From assembly GCF_030159255.1 (NCBI RefSeq), contig NZ_BSCT01000034.1, positions 1 through 64,000 of the forward strand: a stretch of DNA of 64,000 bases. The letters run 5' to 3'. The notes beneath the pieces are model-generated. The model was not told where the DNA came from, ran no database searches, and saw nothing but the letters and a program-made list of their open reading frames with translations. This DNA comes from Bradyrhizobium sp. SSBR45G. GTDB lineage: Bacteria > Pseudomonadota > Alphaproteobacteria > Rhizobiales > Xanthobacteraceae. Every line of letters begins with the position of its first letter. Positions within the stretch are counted from its first letter, which is position 1. Both the position numbers and the translations under genes were made by a program. Below are positions 17,832-26,456 of this stretch, one piece after another.

Positions 17832-17853
17832 CCCGGCCGGAGGGCCGGCCGGG
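17832..17853. repeat. Hairpin between pirin and wrbA genes
   Basis: CCCGGCCGG and CCGGCCGGG arms around a 4-base loop. It could act as an intercistronic stabiliser or partial terminator in the pirin-wrbA transcript. Confidence 0.5.
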
Positions 17854-17867
17854 ATTGTGAGAAAGCG

Positions 17868-18566
17868 CTAGGCGGCGTCGACCAGCACCAGCTCGGAATC
17901 CTCGAGCGCGGTGATCTTGAGTGTCGCCTCGTCGCGGATGGCGGCGCCGTCACGGGCGTTGACGCGGACGCCGTTGACCTCGACGCTGCCGGCGGCCGGC
18001 ACGATGTAGATGTGCCGTGCCTTGTCCGCCGCATATTCGGCGGTCTCGCCGGCCTTCAGCGTGGTGCCAAGCACGCGCGCCTTGGCGCGGATCGGAAGCG
18101 CTTCAGCGTCGTCGGCAAAGCCCGAGGCCAGGGTGACGAGCTTGCCGGAGCGGTCCGACTTCGGGAACGGCTTGGCGCCCCAGGTCGGCTGGCCGCCCTC
18201 GGTGGCGGGCTCGATCCAGATCTGGAAGATCCGCGTCGTGGTCGGCTCGAGATTGTACTCGGAGTGCCGGATGCCGCTGCCCGCGCTCATCACCTGCACG
18301 TCGCCGGCTTCGGTCCGGCCCTTGTTGCCGAGGCTGTCCTGGTGGGTGATCGCGCCCTCGCGGACATAGGTGATGATTTCCATGTCCCGGTGGGGATGGG
18401 CGGGAAAGCCGGTGTTCGGCGCGATCTCGTCGTCGTTCCACACCCGCAGGGCGCCGTGGCCCATGTTCTTCGGGTCGTAATAGCTGGCGAACGAGAAATG
18501 ATGCTTGGCCTTCAGCCAGCCGTGGTCGGCGCCGCCCAGCGCCGCAAAGGGCTTCAATTCGATCAT
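17868..18566 (-). CDS. Pirin-family protein
   Basis: A 232-aa bicupin of the pirin/YhaK type. The metal site of active pirins is intact: H57 and H59 in HPHRDME, H101 and E103 in HSEYN. Known members open quercetin (quercetinase activity) or act as redox-sensing partners of other proteins. It starts the pirin-wrbA pair and is divergent from a LysR regulator; together they look like a response to electrophile, quinone or hypochlorite stress, though that is inference from content. Its start lies 131 bases from the LysR start. Confidence 0.93.
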   Translation of the reverse strand: MIELKPFAALGGADHGWLKAKHHFSFASYYDPKNMGHGALRVWNDDEIAPNTGFPAHPHRDMEIITYVREGAITHQDSLGNKGRTEAGDVQVMSAGSGIRHSEYNLEPTTTRIFQIWIEPATEGGQPTWGAKPFPKSDRSGKLVTLASGFADDAEALPIRAKARVLGTTLKAGETAEYAADKARHIYIVPAAGSVEVNGVRVNARDGAAIRDEATLKITALEDSELVLVDAA

Positions 18567-18653
18567 GGGTCTGCTCCTGAGGTTGCGACGGTCGGCCGTC
18601 AGCCGCCGTGCTGTTGGGCATTGGAATAGGGGATGAGCCTAGGTATATAAATA

Positions 18654-18677
18654 GAAACTATTGAAACCTATTGTTTC
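18654..18677. promoter_or_regulatory. Possible LysR operator between pirin and lysR genes
   Basis: An AT-rich island in otherwise GC-rich DNA. It has GAAAC at 18654, a second GAAAC at 18663 and the inverted partner GTTTC at 18673-18677, so GAAAC-CTATT-GTTTC forms a short dyad 21 bases before the LysR start. LysR regulators usually bind such interrupted dyads in divergent promoters. Confidence 0.5.
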
Positions 18678-18697
18678 CAAAATAGAGATTCGAGCCT

Positions 18698-19621
18698 ATG
18701 GCGCGACTTCCCGATTTCGAGGCGATGGCGATCTTCGCCAAGGTCGTCGAGCTGCGCTCCTTCGCCGGCGCCGCGCAGGATCTGGGCCTCTCCAAGGCTT
18801 CCGTCTCCAAGGCGGTAAGCCGGCTGGAGGAGCGCCTGGGCACGCGGCTGTTCAACCGCACCTCGCGCCGCCTGGCGCTGACGGATGCCGGCCAGCGCCT
18901 GTCCGAACGCGCCGCGCAGCTGCTCGCCGACGGCGAGGCGGCAGAGACCGAGGCGCTGGCGCAATCGCTGACGCCGCGCGGCCTGGTGCGGCTCGCCGTG
19001 CCGATGACCTTCGGCGTCAAGATGATCGCGCCGCTGCTGCCGGCCTTCCTGGAGCAATATCCGGATGTCGCGATCGATCTGCACATGAGCGATGCCACCG
19101 TCGATCTCATCGGCGAAGGTTTCGATCTCGCGCTGCGCATCGCGCGGCTGCCGGACTCCTCGCTCGTGGCACGCCGCCTCTGCACGATGCCGCGCTACAC
19201 GGTGGCGGCGCCGTCCTATCTGAAGAAGCATGGACGACCGACACATCCGATGCATCTCGCCGAGCACAAATGCTTCGGCTACGCCTATCTGTCGACCGCA
19301 GGCGTCTGGCACTACACCAACGCGGCCGGCGAGCAGGCCAGCGTGCGGCCGGCAGGTCAGCTACGCGTCAACAATGGCGAGGCTGTCCTGCCTGCTGTCG
19401 TCGCAGGTCTCGGCATCGCCGATCTGCCGGATTTCATCATCGGCGATGCGATCGCGTCGGGCGAAGTCGAGGTGATCCTGAAGGGCTGGAGCCAGCCCGA
19501 AGGCGCGATGCATCTGGTGATGCCGCCCGGCGGCCCGCGCCCGGCGCGGGTCGAGGTGCTCTCGGAGTTTCTGGTCAAGGAGCTGGCAAAGGGGAAGAGG
19601 GCACGATCGAACTCGATCTAA
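18698..19621 (+). CDS. LysR-family transcriptional regulator
   Basis: A 307-aa regulator. The winged helix occupies about residues 5-63 (FAGAAQDLGLSKASVSKAVS, then RLFNRTSRRLALTDAG). The effector domain (about 90-295) has the periplasmic-binding-protein-like fold with VRLAVPMTFG and FDLALRIARLPDSSLVARRL, a pattern of the CrgA/DsdC-like subgroup that often senses quinones or aldehydes. It is transcribed divergently from pirin-wrbA across an AT-rich gap with a GAAAC/GTTTC dyad, so it is likely their regulator and self-regulated. Confidence 0.93.
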   Translation: MARLPDFEAMAIFAKVVELRSFAGAAQDLGLSKASVSKAVSRLEERLGTRLFNRTSRRLALTDAGQRLSERAAQLLADGEAAETEALAQSLTPRGLVRLAVPMTFGVKMIAPLLPAFLEQYPDVAIDLHMSDATVDLIGEGFDLALRIARLPDSSLVARRLCTMPRYTVAAPSYLKKHGRPTHPMHLAEHKCFGYAYLSTAGVWHYTNAAGEQASVRPAGQLRVNNGEAVLPAVVAGLGIADLPDFIIGDAIASGEVEVILKGWSQPEGAMHLVMPPGGPRPARVEVLSEFLVKELAKGKRARSNSI

Positions 19622-19744
19622 TGAGCTCGTTGCAGTGCAACTGCTCGCGAAGCGCGCACAACGAAATCTCGCTTTGCCCGCATGCAATCGTTCGCGCTAG
19701 GATCGGACGCGCACGACAAGAAGACTTGCCAGGGAGAGCTCCCG

Positions 19745-20734
19745 ATGAACCGCCGCGGGTTCTTGCGGACCGCCGCCGCGTTGCCGCTCATGCAGAGCTT
19801 GCTGCCGGATCTCGCTGCCGCGGAGGATGTCTACCCCAGCCGCACGATCACGATGATCGTGCCGTTTCCCGCCGGCGGCCAGGCCGATCTTGCGGCGCGG
19901 CCCATTGCCGCTGCGCTGGAGCGGATTCTCGGCAAAGCTGTCATCGTCGACAACCGCGCCGGTGGCGCCGGCGGTTCGGTCGGCAATGCACAGGCGGCAC
20001 GCGCAGCGCCGGACGGCTATACGCTGCTGATGACGCTGTCGTCGCTCGCGGTGCTGCCTGAGGCCGACCGCCTGTTCGGGCGACCCGTTGCCTATGAGGT
20101 CTCGCAATTTACGCCGATCGCGCGAGTGCTGGCGGATCCAACGCTGCTGGCAGTGCCGGCTTCTTCGCCGTGGCGAACGTTAAAGGACCTTGTCGACGAC
20201 GCACTCAGGCGTCCGGGGGAGATCCCGTATGGCTCGTCGGGACCCTATGGCACGCTCCACGTGGCGATGGAGATGTTTGCATCGAGCGCGGGGATCAGGC
20301 TGCTACATGTTCCGTTCCGCGGTGCCGGCCCGGCATTGACGGCGCTGCTCGGCGGCACAGTCCAGGCGATCGCCGCCGCGCCAGGCACGCTGAAGCCGCA
20401 GGTCGACGATGGACGGCTCCGTGTTCTCGCGAACTGGGGCGCGTCGCGCGTCCCGAGCTTTCCCGACGTGCCGACCTTCATCGAGCTCGGCTATCGGGAT
20501 GTCGAGATGTACATCTGGGCTGGCTTGTTCGGCCAGCGCGCAATCCCTTCGGGCATCGTGAAACGGCTGCGCGAAGCGATGGCGCAGGCCGCAACGAGCC
20601 CGGAGGTCTTGAAGACGTTCGCGGCCGTCGGCAGCGTCGTCGCCTATCAGGATGCGCCCGAGTTTGCCAAGTTCATCGACGCCGACAGCGCGCGCCTGAT
20701 CGCCGCGGTGCAACGGATCGGGAAGGTGGAGTAG
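19745..20734 (+). CDS. Tripartite tricarboxylate transporter (Bug-family) binding protein
   Basis: A 329-aa exported binding protein. The N-terminus MNRRGFLRTAAALPL has a twin-arginine-like motif, so export may be by Tat. The mature part shows the Bug signature: PSRTITMIVPFPAGGQADLAARPIA in content, VDNRAGGAGG, AAPDGYTLLM, then YGSSGPYGTLH and HVPFRGAGPALTALLGG. The start at 19745 follows GGGAGAGCTCCC. Bug proteins bind small carboxylates or related acids for TctAB-type transporters or signalling. No tctA or tctB is adjacent, as is usual for the many orphan Bug genes. Confidence 0.92.
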   Translation: MNRRGFLRTAAALPLMQSLLPDLAAAEDVYPSRTITMIVPFPAGGQADLAARPIAAALERILGKAVIVDNRAGGAGGSVGNAQAARAAPDGYTLLMTLSSLAVLPEADRLFGRPVAYEVSQFTPIARVLADPTLLAVPASSPWRTLKDLVDDALRRPGEIPYGSSGPYGTLHVAMEMFASSAGIRLLHVPFRGAGPALTALLGGTVQAIAAAPGTLKPQVDDGRLRVLANWGASRVPSFPDVPTFIELGYRDVEMYIWAGLFGQRAIPSGIVKRLREAMAQAATSPEVLKTFAAVGSVVAYQDAPEFAKFIDADSARLIAAVQRIGKVE

Positions 20735-20737
20735 CGG

Positions 20738-21205
20738 CTAGTTCGAAACCTCGCAGACGTCGACCCATTCGGCCGCGGTCAGCTCGGCCATGCGGTCCGG
20801 CGTGATCTTCACCGCGCTGTGGGTCGAGCCAGCCGCGGGCACGACGATGTCGAACGCCTTCAGCGAGACGTCGCAATAGACCGGCAGCGGTGCTTTCAGC
20901 CCGAACGGGCAGACGCCGCCGACTTCGTGTCCGGTGATGTCGGCGACCTCGTCGAGGCCCAGCATCTTCGGCTTGCCGCCAAAGGCCGCCTTGACCTTCT
21001 TGTTGTCCATCCGCGCATGGCCGGCGGCAACGATCAGGATGACGCGGTCGCCGACGCGCAGCGAGAGCGTCTTGGCGATGCGGGCCGGCTCGACGCCATA
21101 GGCCTCTGCCGCGAGCGCCACGGTCGCGGAGCTCTGGCTGGAGACGAGGACGTCGATGTCGGGGGCTTTTTCGGCGAAGAAGGCGCGGACGGATTCAAGG
21201 CTCAT
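20738..21205 (-). CDS. YbaK-type Cys-tRNA(Pro)/aminoacyl-tRNA deacylase
   Basis: A 155-aa editing domain of the YbaK/ProX type, which hydrolyses mischarged tRNA in trans. The conserved Lys lies in ARIAKTLSLR and the GGVCPFGL and PVYCD segments line the pocket of the family. ATG 21205 begins MSLESVRAFF, the usual N-terminus; a longer frame upstream is non-homologous in character. The start lies 11 bases inside the end of the dehalogenase gene, so the two are translationally coupled. Confidence 0.9.
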   Translation of the reverse strand: MSLESVRAFFAEKAPDIDVLVSSQSSATVALAAEAYGVEPARIAKTLSLRVGDRVILIVAAGHARMDNKKVKAAFGGKPKMLGLDEVADITGHEVGGVCPFGLKAPLPVYCDVSLKAFDIVVPAAGSTHSAVKITPDRMAELTAAEWVDVCEVSN

Positions 21206-21950
21206 GTGTGGCGGCGATCTCGGGCAATTCGGACAGCGCAGCAATACGATAATCGGGCGCAAAACCCAACTCGTCCATCTGGGTACGGAGCGCCTTGAAC
21301 AAGGTGAGCGGTGCGACCAGCGCGGTCTCGCTGCACGCCGCGGCCAGGGCCTGCGGACTGACGCGCTCGATCCAGGCGACGCTCAATCCGAACGCCTTGG
21401 CGCCGCAGACGTCCCAGGGATTGGAGGACACGAACAACACCTCGGCGGGTGCAACACCCAACGTCTCCTCGATCAGCGCGTAGGCCATTGGACTCGGCTT
21501 GAAGATCTGATGGGCATCGACGCTGATCACGGCATCGAGCAACGTGCCGAAGCCGCTGGCCTTGACGAGGCCGTCGAGCATCGCGGGGCTGCCGTTGGAG
21601 AGGATCGCGAGCCGATGATCTCTCATCGCGGCGAGCGCGGCCTGCGCATCGGGGTAGGGCTCGAGATCGAGGTACTTGGCGGTGATGCGATCAAGTGTGG
21701 CTGCATCGGCCTGCAGTCCGAGAACGCGCAGCGTGTAGATCAGGGACTCGCGGGTGATGGTGGCGAAATCCTCGTAGCGTTGCATCAGCGAGCGCAGCCA
21801 GGAATATTCCAGCTGCTTGATGCGCCAGATCTGCGTGATGATGTCGCCCTGGCCGGGAAACGCCTGCTCGGTGACGGTCGCGACCGACTGGATGTCGTAC
21901 AGCGTGCCATAGGCGTCGAAGACCACGGCTTTGAAGGGCACGGTGCTCAC
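21195..21950 (-). CDS. Haloacid dehalogenase, type II
   Basis: A 251-aa HAD-superfamily enzyme of the L-2-haloacid dehalogenase group. The nucleophile is D12 in VVFDAYGTLYD, motif II is ILSNGSP, motif III Lys is in FKPSP, and the acidic motif is SSNPWDVCGAKAFG. The SSNPWD context and the Trp and Asn positions are typical of true dehalogenases acting on short 2-haloalkanoates, with inversion. It is followed by the YbaK gene with an 11-base overlap. Activity on an actual haloacid versus a phosphatase role cannot be decided here. Confidence 0.92.
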   Translation of the reverse strand: MSTVPFKAVVFDAYGTLYDIQSVATVTEQAFPGQGDIITQIWRIKQLEYSWLRSLMQRYEDFATITRESLIYTLRVLGLQADAATLDRITAKYLDLEPYPDAQAALAAMRDHRLAILSNGSPAMLDGLVKASGFGTLLDAVISVDAHQIFKPSPMAYALIEETLGVAPAEVLFVSSNPWDVCGAKAFGLSVAWIERVSPQALAAACSETALVAPLTLFKALRTQMDELGFAPDYRIAALSELPEIAATHEP

Positions 21951-22004
21951 CTGTCGAAAAGCAGACCGGCGCGATGACAGGTGGTCACCGCGCCTGGAGC
22001 GATG

Positions 22005-22889
22005 TCAGATGCCCAGCAGCTTGCGGGCGTTGGCCTTCAGCACCTTCGGCCGGATCTCGTCGCGGATGTCGAGCTTGGCGAAATCGGCGAGCCAGCGGTC
22101 GGGCGTGATCACCGGCCAGTCCGAGCCGAACAGCATCTTGTCCTGCAGAATCGAGTTGATGTAGCGCACCAGGATCGGCGGGAAGTATTTCGGCGACCAG
22201 CCGGAGAGGTCGATGTAGACGTTCGGCTTGTGGGTCGCGACCGACAGCGCCTCCTCCTGCCACGGGAAGGACGGGTGCGCGAGGATGATCTTGAGGTCGG
22301 GGAAATCGGCCGCGACGTCGTCCATGTACATCGGGTTGGAGTATTTCAGCCGCATCCCCATGCCGCCCGGCATGCCCGAACCGACGCCGGTCTGGCCGGT
22401 GTGGAACAGCGCGATCGCGCCGCCATCGTTGATCGCCTCGTAGAGCGGGTAGGCGAGGCGGTCGTTGGCGTAGAAGCCCTGCATGGTCGGATGGAATTTG
22501 AAGCCGCGGACGCCGTACTCCTCGATCAGCCGGCGTGCCTCGCGCACGCCGAGCTTGCCCTTGTGCGGATCGATTGACACGAAGGGGATCAGCACGTCGA
22601 GATGCTCGGAGGCGATCTCCAGCATCTCTTCATTTTTGTAGCGGCGGAAGCCGGTCTCGCGCTCGGCATCGACTGGAAAGATCACGGCGGCGATGTTCTT
22701 CGAGCGATAATAGGCGGCCGTCTCCGGCACGGTCGGCGGATGCTTGTGCGGCGACTTGAAGTACTCGGCCATCTGCGCCTGGAAATCATCATAGCCGTCG
22801 TCGCCGTGCATGCCGCAGGGCTCCTCGGCATGGGTGTGGATGTCGATGGCGACGACGTCGTCGATCTTGGGCAGAGCGAGCTTGGGCAT
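22005..22889 (-). CDS. Amidohydrolase 2-family protein
   Basis: A 294-aa metal-dependent hydrolase/decarboxylase. The metal motif HTHAEEPCG begins near residue 18 (DIHTH); further ligands are the His in FKFHP, in ILAHPSFPW and the Asp in LFGSDWPV. This is the pattern of the ACMSD/gamma-resorcylate decarboxylase (amidohydrolase 2) branch. ATG 22889, after GGGAACG, is chosen since the sequence before it is not family-like. The gene stands alone upstream of the dehalogenase gene (55 bases), same strand, so a short degradative unit is possible. Confidence 0.9.
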   Translation of the reverse strand: MPKLALPKIDDVVAIDIHTHAEEPCGMHGDDGYDDFQAQMAEYFKSPHKHPPTVPETAAYYRSKNIAAVIFPVDAERETGFRRYKNEEMLEIASEHLDVLIPFVSIDPHKGKLGVREARRLIEEYGVRGFKFHPTMQGFYANDRLAYPLYEAINDGGAIALFHTGQTGVGSGMPGGMGMRLKYSNPMYMDDVAADFPDLKIILAHPSFPWQEEALSVATHKPNVYIDLSGWSPKYFPPILVRYINSILQDKMLFGSDWPVITPDRWLADFAKLDIRDEIRPKVLKANARKLLGI

Positions 22890-23158
22890 GGGCGTTCCCG
22901 GTGGTTGGTTCTTGGCTTTGTAAAATTGATTATACCATATAACGAATTTGGCAATCGCCAATTCGGCCGGCGGCTGGTTCCTCTCTTACCCTCCTCCGGC
23001 GCGGGGTCTGTTGAAGTCGGCGCCACAATCGTTGACATCCGGCGGGTCGGTGGTTAGAAACCGGGCCGATCCGGGCGACTTGGTCGCTAGCGGAATTCGA
23101 TTTCTATTTGCCACTTCCGGCCTGTCCAACACGGCCTTTCAACGTATCAGGATGTCCC

Positions 23159-23284
23159 ATGAAGGTCCGTAACTCGCTGAAGTCGCTGCGTGGCCGCCAT
23201 CGCGCCAACCGTCTGGTCCGCCGCAAGGGCCGTGTCTACGTGATCAACAAGGTCCAGCGCCGCTTCAAGGCGCGCCAGGGCTGA
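23159..23284 (+). CDS. rpmJ: Ribosomal protein bL36 (zinc-free form)
   Basis: A 41-aa, very basic protein: MKVRNSLKSLRGRHRANR and VYVINKVQRRFKARQG. It is the longer bL36 variant (YkgO type) that lacks the Cys/His zinc ligands and is the normal single form in alphaproteobacteria. It is located away from the main ribosomal operons, standing alone about 270 bases from the amidohydrolase start. A small ACCCG/CGGGT hairpin follows at 23312-23325. Confidence 0.95.
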   Translation: MKVRNSLKSLRGRHRANRLVRRKGRVYVINKVQRRFKARQG

Positions 23285-23311
23285 TCGACGAGATATCCCC
23301 CATCGGGAAAA

Positions 23312-23325
23312 ACCCGCTCACGGGT
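23312..23325 (+). terminator. Possible terminator of rpmJ
   Basis: A 5-bp stem ACCCG-CTCA-CGGGT followed by CTTTG, 28 bases after the rpmJ stop. The stem is short, so the call is weak. Confidence 0.35.
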
Positions 23326-23379
23326 CTTTGACGCGCGTGCTGCTTTGCAGGACGCGCTGACTGCGTCTAGACTTGCGGG

Positions 23380-24009
23380 ATGGTCATCAGATCTCTGCGG
23401 GCGGTCCTGCTCGCTACCCTCGTCCTTTCGGTTCCGCACCTTGCCTCTGCGCAGGGTGACCCAAAGGCGGTCACCAAGCCCAAGCCTCCCGAGGCGCCCG
23501 CCAAGCTGCCGAAGGTTGGCGCCGACAGGACCAAGGGCCTCGATTTCCTGTTCGGTGCCCTGAAAGCGGCCCCTGACGACATCAGCGCCAAGCACGTCGA
23601 GGCCCGGATCTGGGCGATCTGGCTGCAGACCCCGAGCGACACCGTCGCGCTGCTGATGTCGCGCTCCAAAGCCGCGATGGACGCGCGGCAGAACGAGGTG
23701 GCGCTCAAGCTGCTCGATTCGGTCATCAAGCTCCGTCCCGACTATGTCGAAGCCTGGAATCGCCGGGCCACAATATATTACCTTCAGAACGACTATGGCC
23801 GGTCGCTCTCCGACATCCAGCAGGTTCTGCTGCGCGAGCCCAGGCATTTCGGCGCGCTCGCCGGCCTCGGCATGATCATGCAGGACCTCGGCGAGGAAAA
23901 ACGGGCGCTGGATGCCTTCCGCAAGGCGCTGGAGGTCAATCCGCACCTGGAAAAGGTGCCGGATCTCGTCAAAACCCTCACCGAGAAGGTCGAGGGCCGC
24001 GACATCTAG
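23380..24009 (+). CDS. Exported TPR-repeat protein
   Basis: A 209-aa protein with a clear signal peptide (SLRAVLLATLVLSVPHLASA, cleavage about residue 25) and a Pro/Lys-rich linker (residues 28-45). The rest is alpha-helical with two or three tetratricopeptide units: about 100-133 (ALKLLDSVIKLRPDYVEAW), 134-167 (Y...DYGRSLSDIQQVLLREPRHFGAL) and 168-200 (GEEKRALDAFRKALEVNPHL). Probably a periplasmic protein-interaction scaffold; partner unknown. It is followed by a small secreted protein gene on the same strand. Confidence 0.9.
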   Translation: MVIRSLRAVLLATLVLSVPHLASAQGDPKAVTKPKPPEAPAKLPKVGADRTKGLDFLFGALKAAPDDISAKHVEARIWAIWLQTPSDTVALLMSRSKAAMDARQNEVALKLLDSVIKLRPDYVEAWNRRATIYYLQNDYGRSLSDIQQVLLREPRHFGALAGLGMIMQDLGEEKRALDAFRKALEVNPHLEKVPDLVKTLTEKVEGRDI

Positions 24010-24109
24010 CCGTAACGGTCGATTAACCATGTCCGGACGGCCGTCCTTGCCGGTGCGGCCGCGCGAACCTAGCTGCCTCTCGACGACGAAGCGCGGCAGG
24101 AGAGACGCA

Positions 24110-24364
24110 ATGCGGCGGGCGGTGCTGACGGCAGCGCTGGTGATGGTGACGCTGTCGGCCGCGCGGGCCGATGATCCGGATCTGTTCTGGGTGGTCGGGA
24201 ATCGCGCCACGAATCGCTGCGAGATCGTGACCAGCAACCCGGTCATCTCGATCATGGGCGACATCTGGTTCGCGTCCGGTCCCTTCAGATCGAAGGATGA
24301 CGCCAAGCTCGCGCGATCCACGATCAACGCGTGCCCGAACAAGGACCTGACGCAGGAGGACTGA
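24110..24364 (+). CDS. Small exported protein with two cysteines
   Basis: An 84-aa protein starting at ATG 24110 after AGGAGAG. The first 20 residues are a signal peptide (AVLTAALVMVTLSAARA). The mature part has two Cys (NRCEIV and NACPNKD) able to form one disulfide and a WFASGPFRSKDDA segment. Similar small secreted proteins of unknown function are frequent in Bradyrhizobiaceae. It lies 100 bases after the TPR gene, same strand. Confidence 0.75.
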   Translation: MRRAVLTAALVMVTLSAARADDPDLFWVVGNRATNRCEIVTSNPVISIMGDIWFASGPFRSKDDAKLARSTINACPNKDLTQED

Positions 24365-24392
24365 TCGGCTTGCCCGTGCGCGGGCCGGCCGC

Positions 24393-24575
24393 TCAGTGGA
24401 AGGCGGTGCTGCGGCGCTCCGGCAGGCCGTACTGTACGGCGGCGGCGTAGAGCTGGGCAATCTCGGCCTCGAGATGCTCGTTGACCAGCAGCAGGGCCTT
24501 CAGCGCGCCGCGGATGTCGCCATTGCAGCTTGCGACGATCTCGTCGATTGCTGCCTCGCTTGAACGAAAGCTCAT
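24393..24575 (-). CDS. Small cytoplasmic protein, 60 aa
   Basis: A 60-aa, mostly helical protein (AAIDEIVASCNGDIRGALKALLLVNEHLEAEI in content). A very strong ribosome binding site, GGGAGGGGG, precedes ATG 24575. It has one Cys and no signal peptide. Helix composition suggests a small regulatory or coiled-coil dimer. It ends convergent with the 84-aa gene. Function unknown. Confidence 0.75.
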   Translation of the reverse strand: MSFRSSEAAIDEIVASCNGDIRGALKALLLVNEHLEAEIAQLYAAAVQYGLPERRSTAFH

Positions 24576-24827
24576 CGGTAACCCCCTCCCAAAACACCAA
24601 ACTAAACGCAGGGCCGGTCATCGCAGGTGACTTCGTGCAATGACCCAACCGGAAGTAATTCACGGTCATCAGCCGATTGCGAGGAAAAGTCCCGACCATG
24701 GTTATAAAATGGCCGACGACGCCGTGATGACAGGATTTGCGGCCGAAACGACCCGGCATCGCCTTTGGATCTGCAACTCTCGGCCTTCTCGCCCGTAACT
24801 GTCCTTGTGACCGGCAGAAAACTATCA

Positions 24828-25787
24828 ATGATTTCAATGTTCTTAGTGGGCGCTTTGGCATTGCTGGCGCTCGTGACACGGGCTGGCGTGGTGGTGGTCG
24901 AGCGCCGCTATCCGGCGCAAGGGCAGGCCGTCGATGTCAACGGGGCCAGCATCAATCTTGTGGATATCGGGCCGCGCGACGGCCAGGGGCCGCCATTGTT
25001 GCTGCTTCATGGTGCGAGCTCGAACCTCGAGGCGATGCGCAAGCCGCTCGGCGATCTCCTGGCGCAGCGCCACCGGGTGCTGCTGGCCGACCGTCCGGGC
25101 CATGGCTGGAGCCCGCGCGAGCGCGACGAGGACTCGACGCCCGCTCTGCAGGCCCGGATGCTCGACGAAGCGCTCGGCCGTCTCGGCGTCGACCGCGTCA
25201 TCCTGGTGGTGCATTCCTGGAGCGGCGCGCTCGGCCTGCGGATGGCGCTCGACTTTCCCAGCCGTGTCGCCGGCCTGGTGATGCTTGCGCCGGTCGCCTA
25301 TCCCTGGCGCGGCGGGGTCGGCGGCTACAATGTCGCCGTCACCACGCCCGTCGTCGGGCCGTTGCTGGCGCATACCATCACGCTGCCGCTCGGCCTGGCG
25401 CTGATGGCGCCGGGCGCCCGCGGCGTGTTCGCGCCGCAGCAGATGCCGGACGATTTCGTCGAGCAGACCGCGACGCCGCTGCTGTTGCGGCCGCGCGAAT
25501 TCATGGCCAACGCGCGCGATCTCGTCACCCTGAAGCAGGCGGTCATCGAGCAGTCGCCGCGGTATGGCGAGATCAAGGCTGCGGTCACGATCGTGGCGGG
25601 CGACGCCGACAGGACGGTCTACACCGACATCCATTCCCGCCCGCTCGCCAAGGTCATCCCGCAGGCGCGGCTGATCGTGCTGCCGGAGCTCGGCCACATG
25701 GTTCAGAACGCCGTCCCGGAGCTCGTGGCCAGTGAGGTCGAGCGGATGGTCGCCGCGGTCGCGCCCGTGGACGCATCGGGGCCCTGA
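24828..25787 (+). CDS. Membrane-anchored alpha/beta hydrolase
   Basis: An alpha/beta-hydrolase of about 319 aa. The N-terminal hydrophobic helix (MISMFLVGALALLALVTRAGVVVV in content) is a likely membrane anchor or uncleaved signal. The oxyanion strand is LLLLHGASSN, the nucleophile elbow is HSWSGAL (S132 with this start), the acid is in VAGDADRTV and the catalytic His is in LPELGHMV. ATG 24828 is preferred; ATG 24834 or an upstream codon at 24765 cannot be excluded as no good ribosome binding site is seen. Substrate unknown. It ends at a strong bidirectional terminator shared with the convergent cytochrome gene. Confidence 0.88.
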   Translation: MISMFLVGALALLALVTRAGVVVVERRYPAQGQAVDVNGASINLVDIGPRDGQGPPLLLLHGASSNLEAMRKPLGDLLAQRHRVLLADRPGHGWSPRERDEDSTPALQARMLDEALGRLGVDRVILVVHSWSGALGLRMALDFPSRVAGLVMLAPVAYPWRGGVGGYNVAVTTPVVGPLLAHTITLPLGLALMAPGARGVFAPQQMPDDFVEQTATPLLLRPREFMANARDLVTLKQAVIEQSPRYGEIKAAVTIVAGDADRTVYTDIHSRPLAKVIPQARLIVLPELGHMVQNAVPELVASEVERMVAAVAPVDASGP

Positions 25788-25791
25788 CAGA

Positions 25792-25818
25792 AAAGCCCCG
25801 GCCGTCGGCCGGGGCTTT
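25792..25818. terminator. Bidirectional rho-independent terminator
   Basis: AAAGCCCCGGCCG-TCGG-type perfect stem ending CCGGGGCTTT between convergent genes. It has A-runs on the left and T-runs on the right, so it can serve the hydrolase (+) and the cytochrome (-). Confidence 0.88.
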
Positions 25819-25852
25819 GCAATCCTCTGCGCCGGGCGCAGCCGGTGGCGGC

Positions 25853-26248
25853 TTACTGCTTCTGCTTGCCGTCCTTGTCGAACGACGACACATACGCCCA
25901 GAGGTTGTTGACCTCGGTCTCGTTCTTGATGCCCGCGAAGGTCATCTTGGTGCCGGGGATCTTGGCCTTGGGGTCCTTGATGTATTCCTTGAAGACCGCC
26001 TCGTTCCAGGTGATGCCCGAATTCTTGTTGGCCTCGGAATAGTTGTAGTCCGGCGCGCTGCCCGACTTGCGGCCGTCGAGGCCGTTGAGTTCCGGGCCGA
26101 CCTTGTTCTTCGCCCCTTCGCCGATCGCATGGCAGGGCAGGCACTTGTTGAAGGACGTCTTGCCGGCGGCAGCGTCCTGCGCCAGCGCGGCCGTCGCCAG
26201 CGACGACGAGGCGATCATGACCAGCGCGCTCAAAGTCAGTTTCTTCAT
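25853..26248 (-). CDS. Periplasmic class I cytochrome c
   Basis: A 131-aa c-type cytochrome. Signal peptide residues 1-23 (ending ALAQ), haem-binding CLPCH at 36-40 and the axial Met at M102 in GTKMTFAG. The lengths between these and EYIKDPKAKIPGTKM match the cytochrome c2/c550 group (CycA of Bradyrhizobium). It transfers electrons between the bc1 complex and terminal oxidases or reductases in the periplasm. It is divergent from glcD with about 210 bases between them. Confidence 0.93.
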   Translation of the reverse strand: MKKLTLSALVMIASSSLATAALAQDAAAGKTSFNKCLPCHAIGEGAKNKVGPELNGLDGRKSGSAPDYNYSEANKNSGITWNEAVFKEYIKDPKAKIPGTKMTFAGIKNETEVNNLWAYVSSFDKDGKQKQ

Positions 26249-26456
26249 GGATCAAGCTCTGTGGGGTTACGAGACGAGTTTGTGCGCAGGTTGTGGCATG
26301 GCCCCGGGCGACGCACAAGCGGGGAAGCGGCGGCGGAAGGCAGCACAAAGGCGGAGCGCGGTGCCCCGCCGCAGGCCGCCCGGCTGATCCGCTGCCTATC
26401 CAAAGCGTTTCGGTTGTGATTGATAGGCCGACACCAATCGAGCCGGAGACAACGCG

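Noticed and set aside
23159..23284. Zinc-depletion-induced second L36 copy
   Set aside because: The zinc-free form is the usual single copy in alphaproteobacteria, and no Zur box is seen upstream.
23236..24879. A 547-codon minus-strand frame opposite the TPR gene
   Set aside because: Shadow of the plus-strand TPR and small exported protein genes and of the genuine 60-aa gene; no motif, no ribosome binding site.
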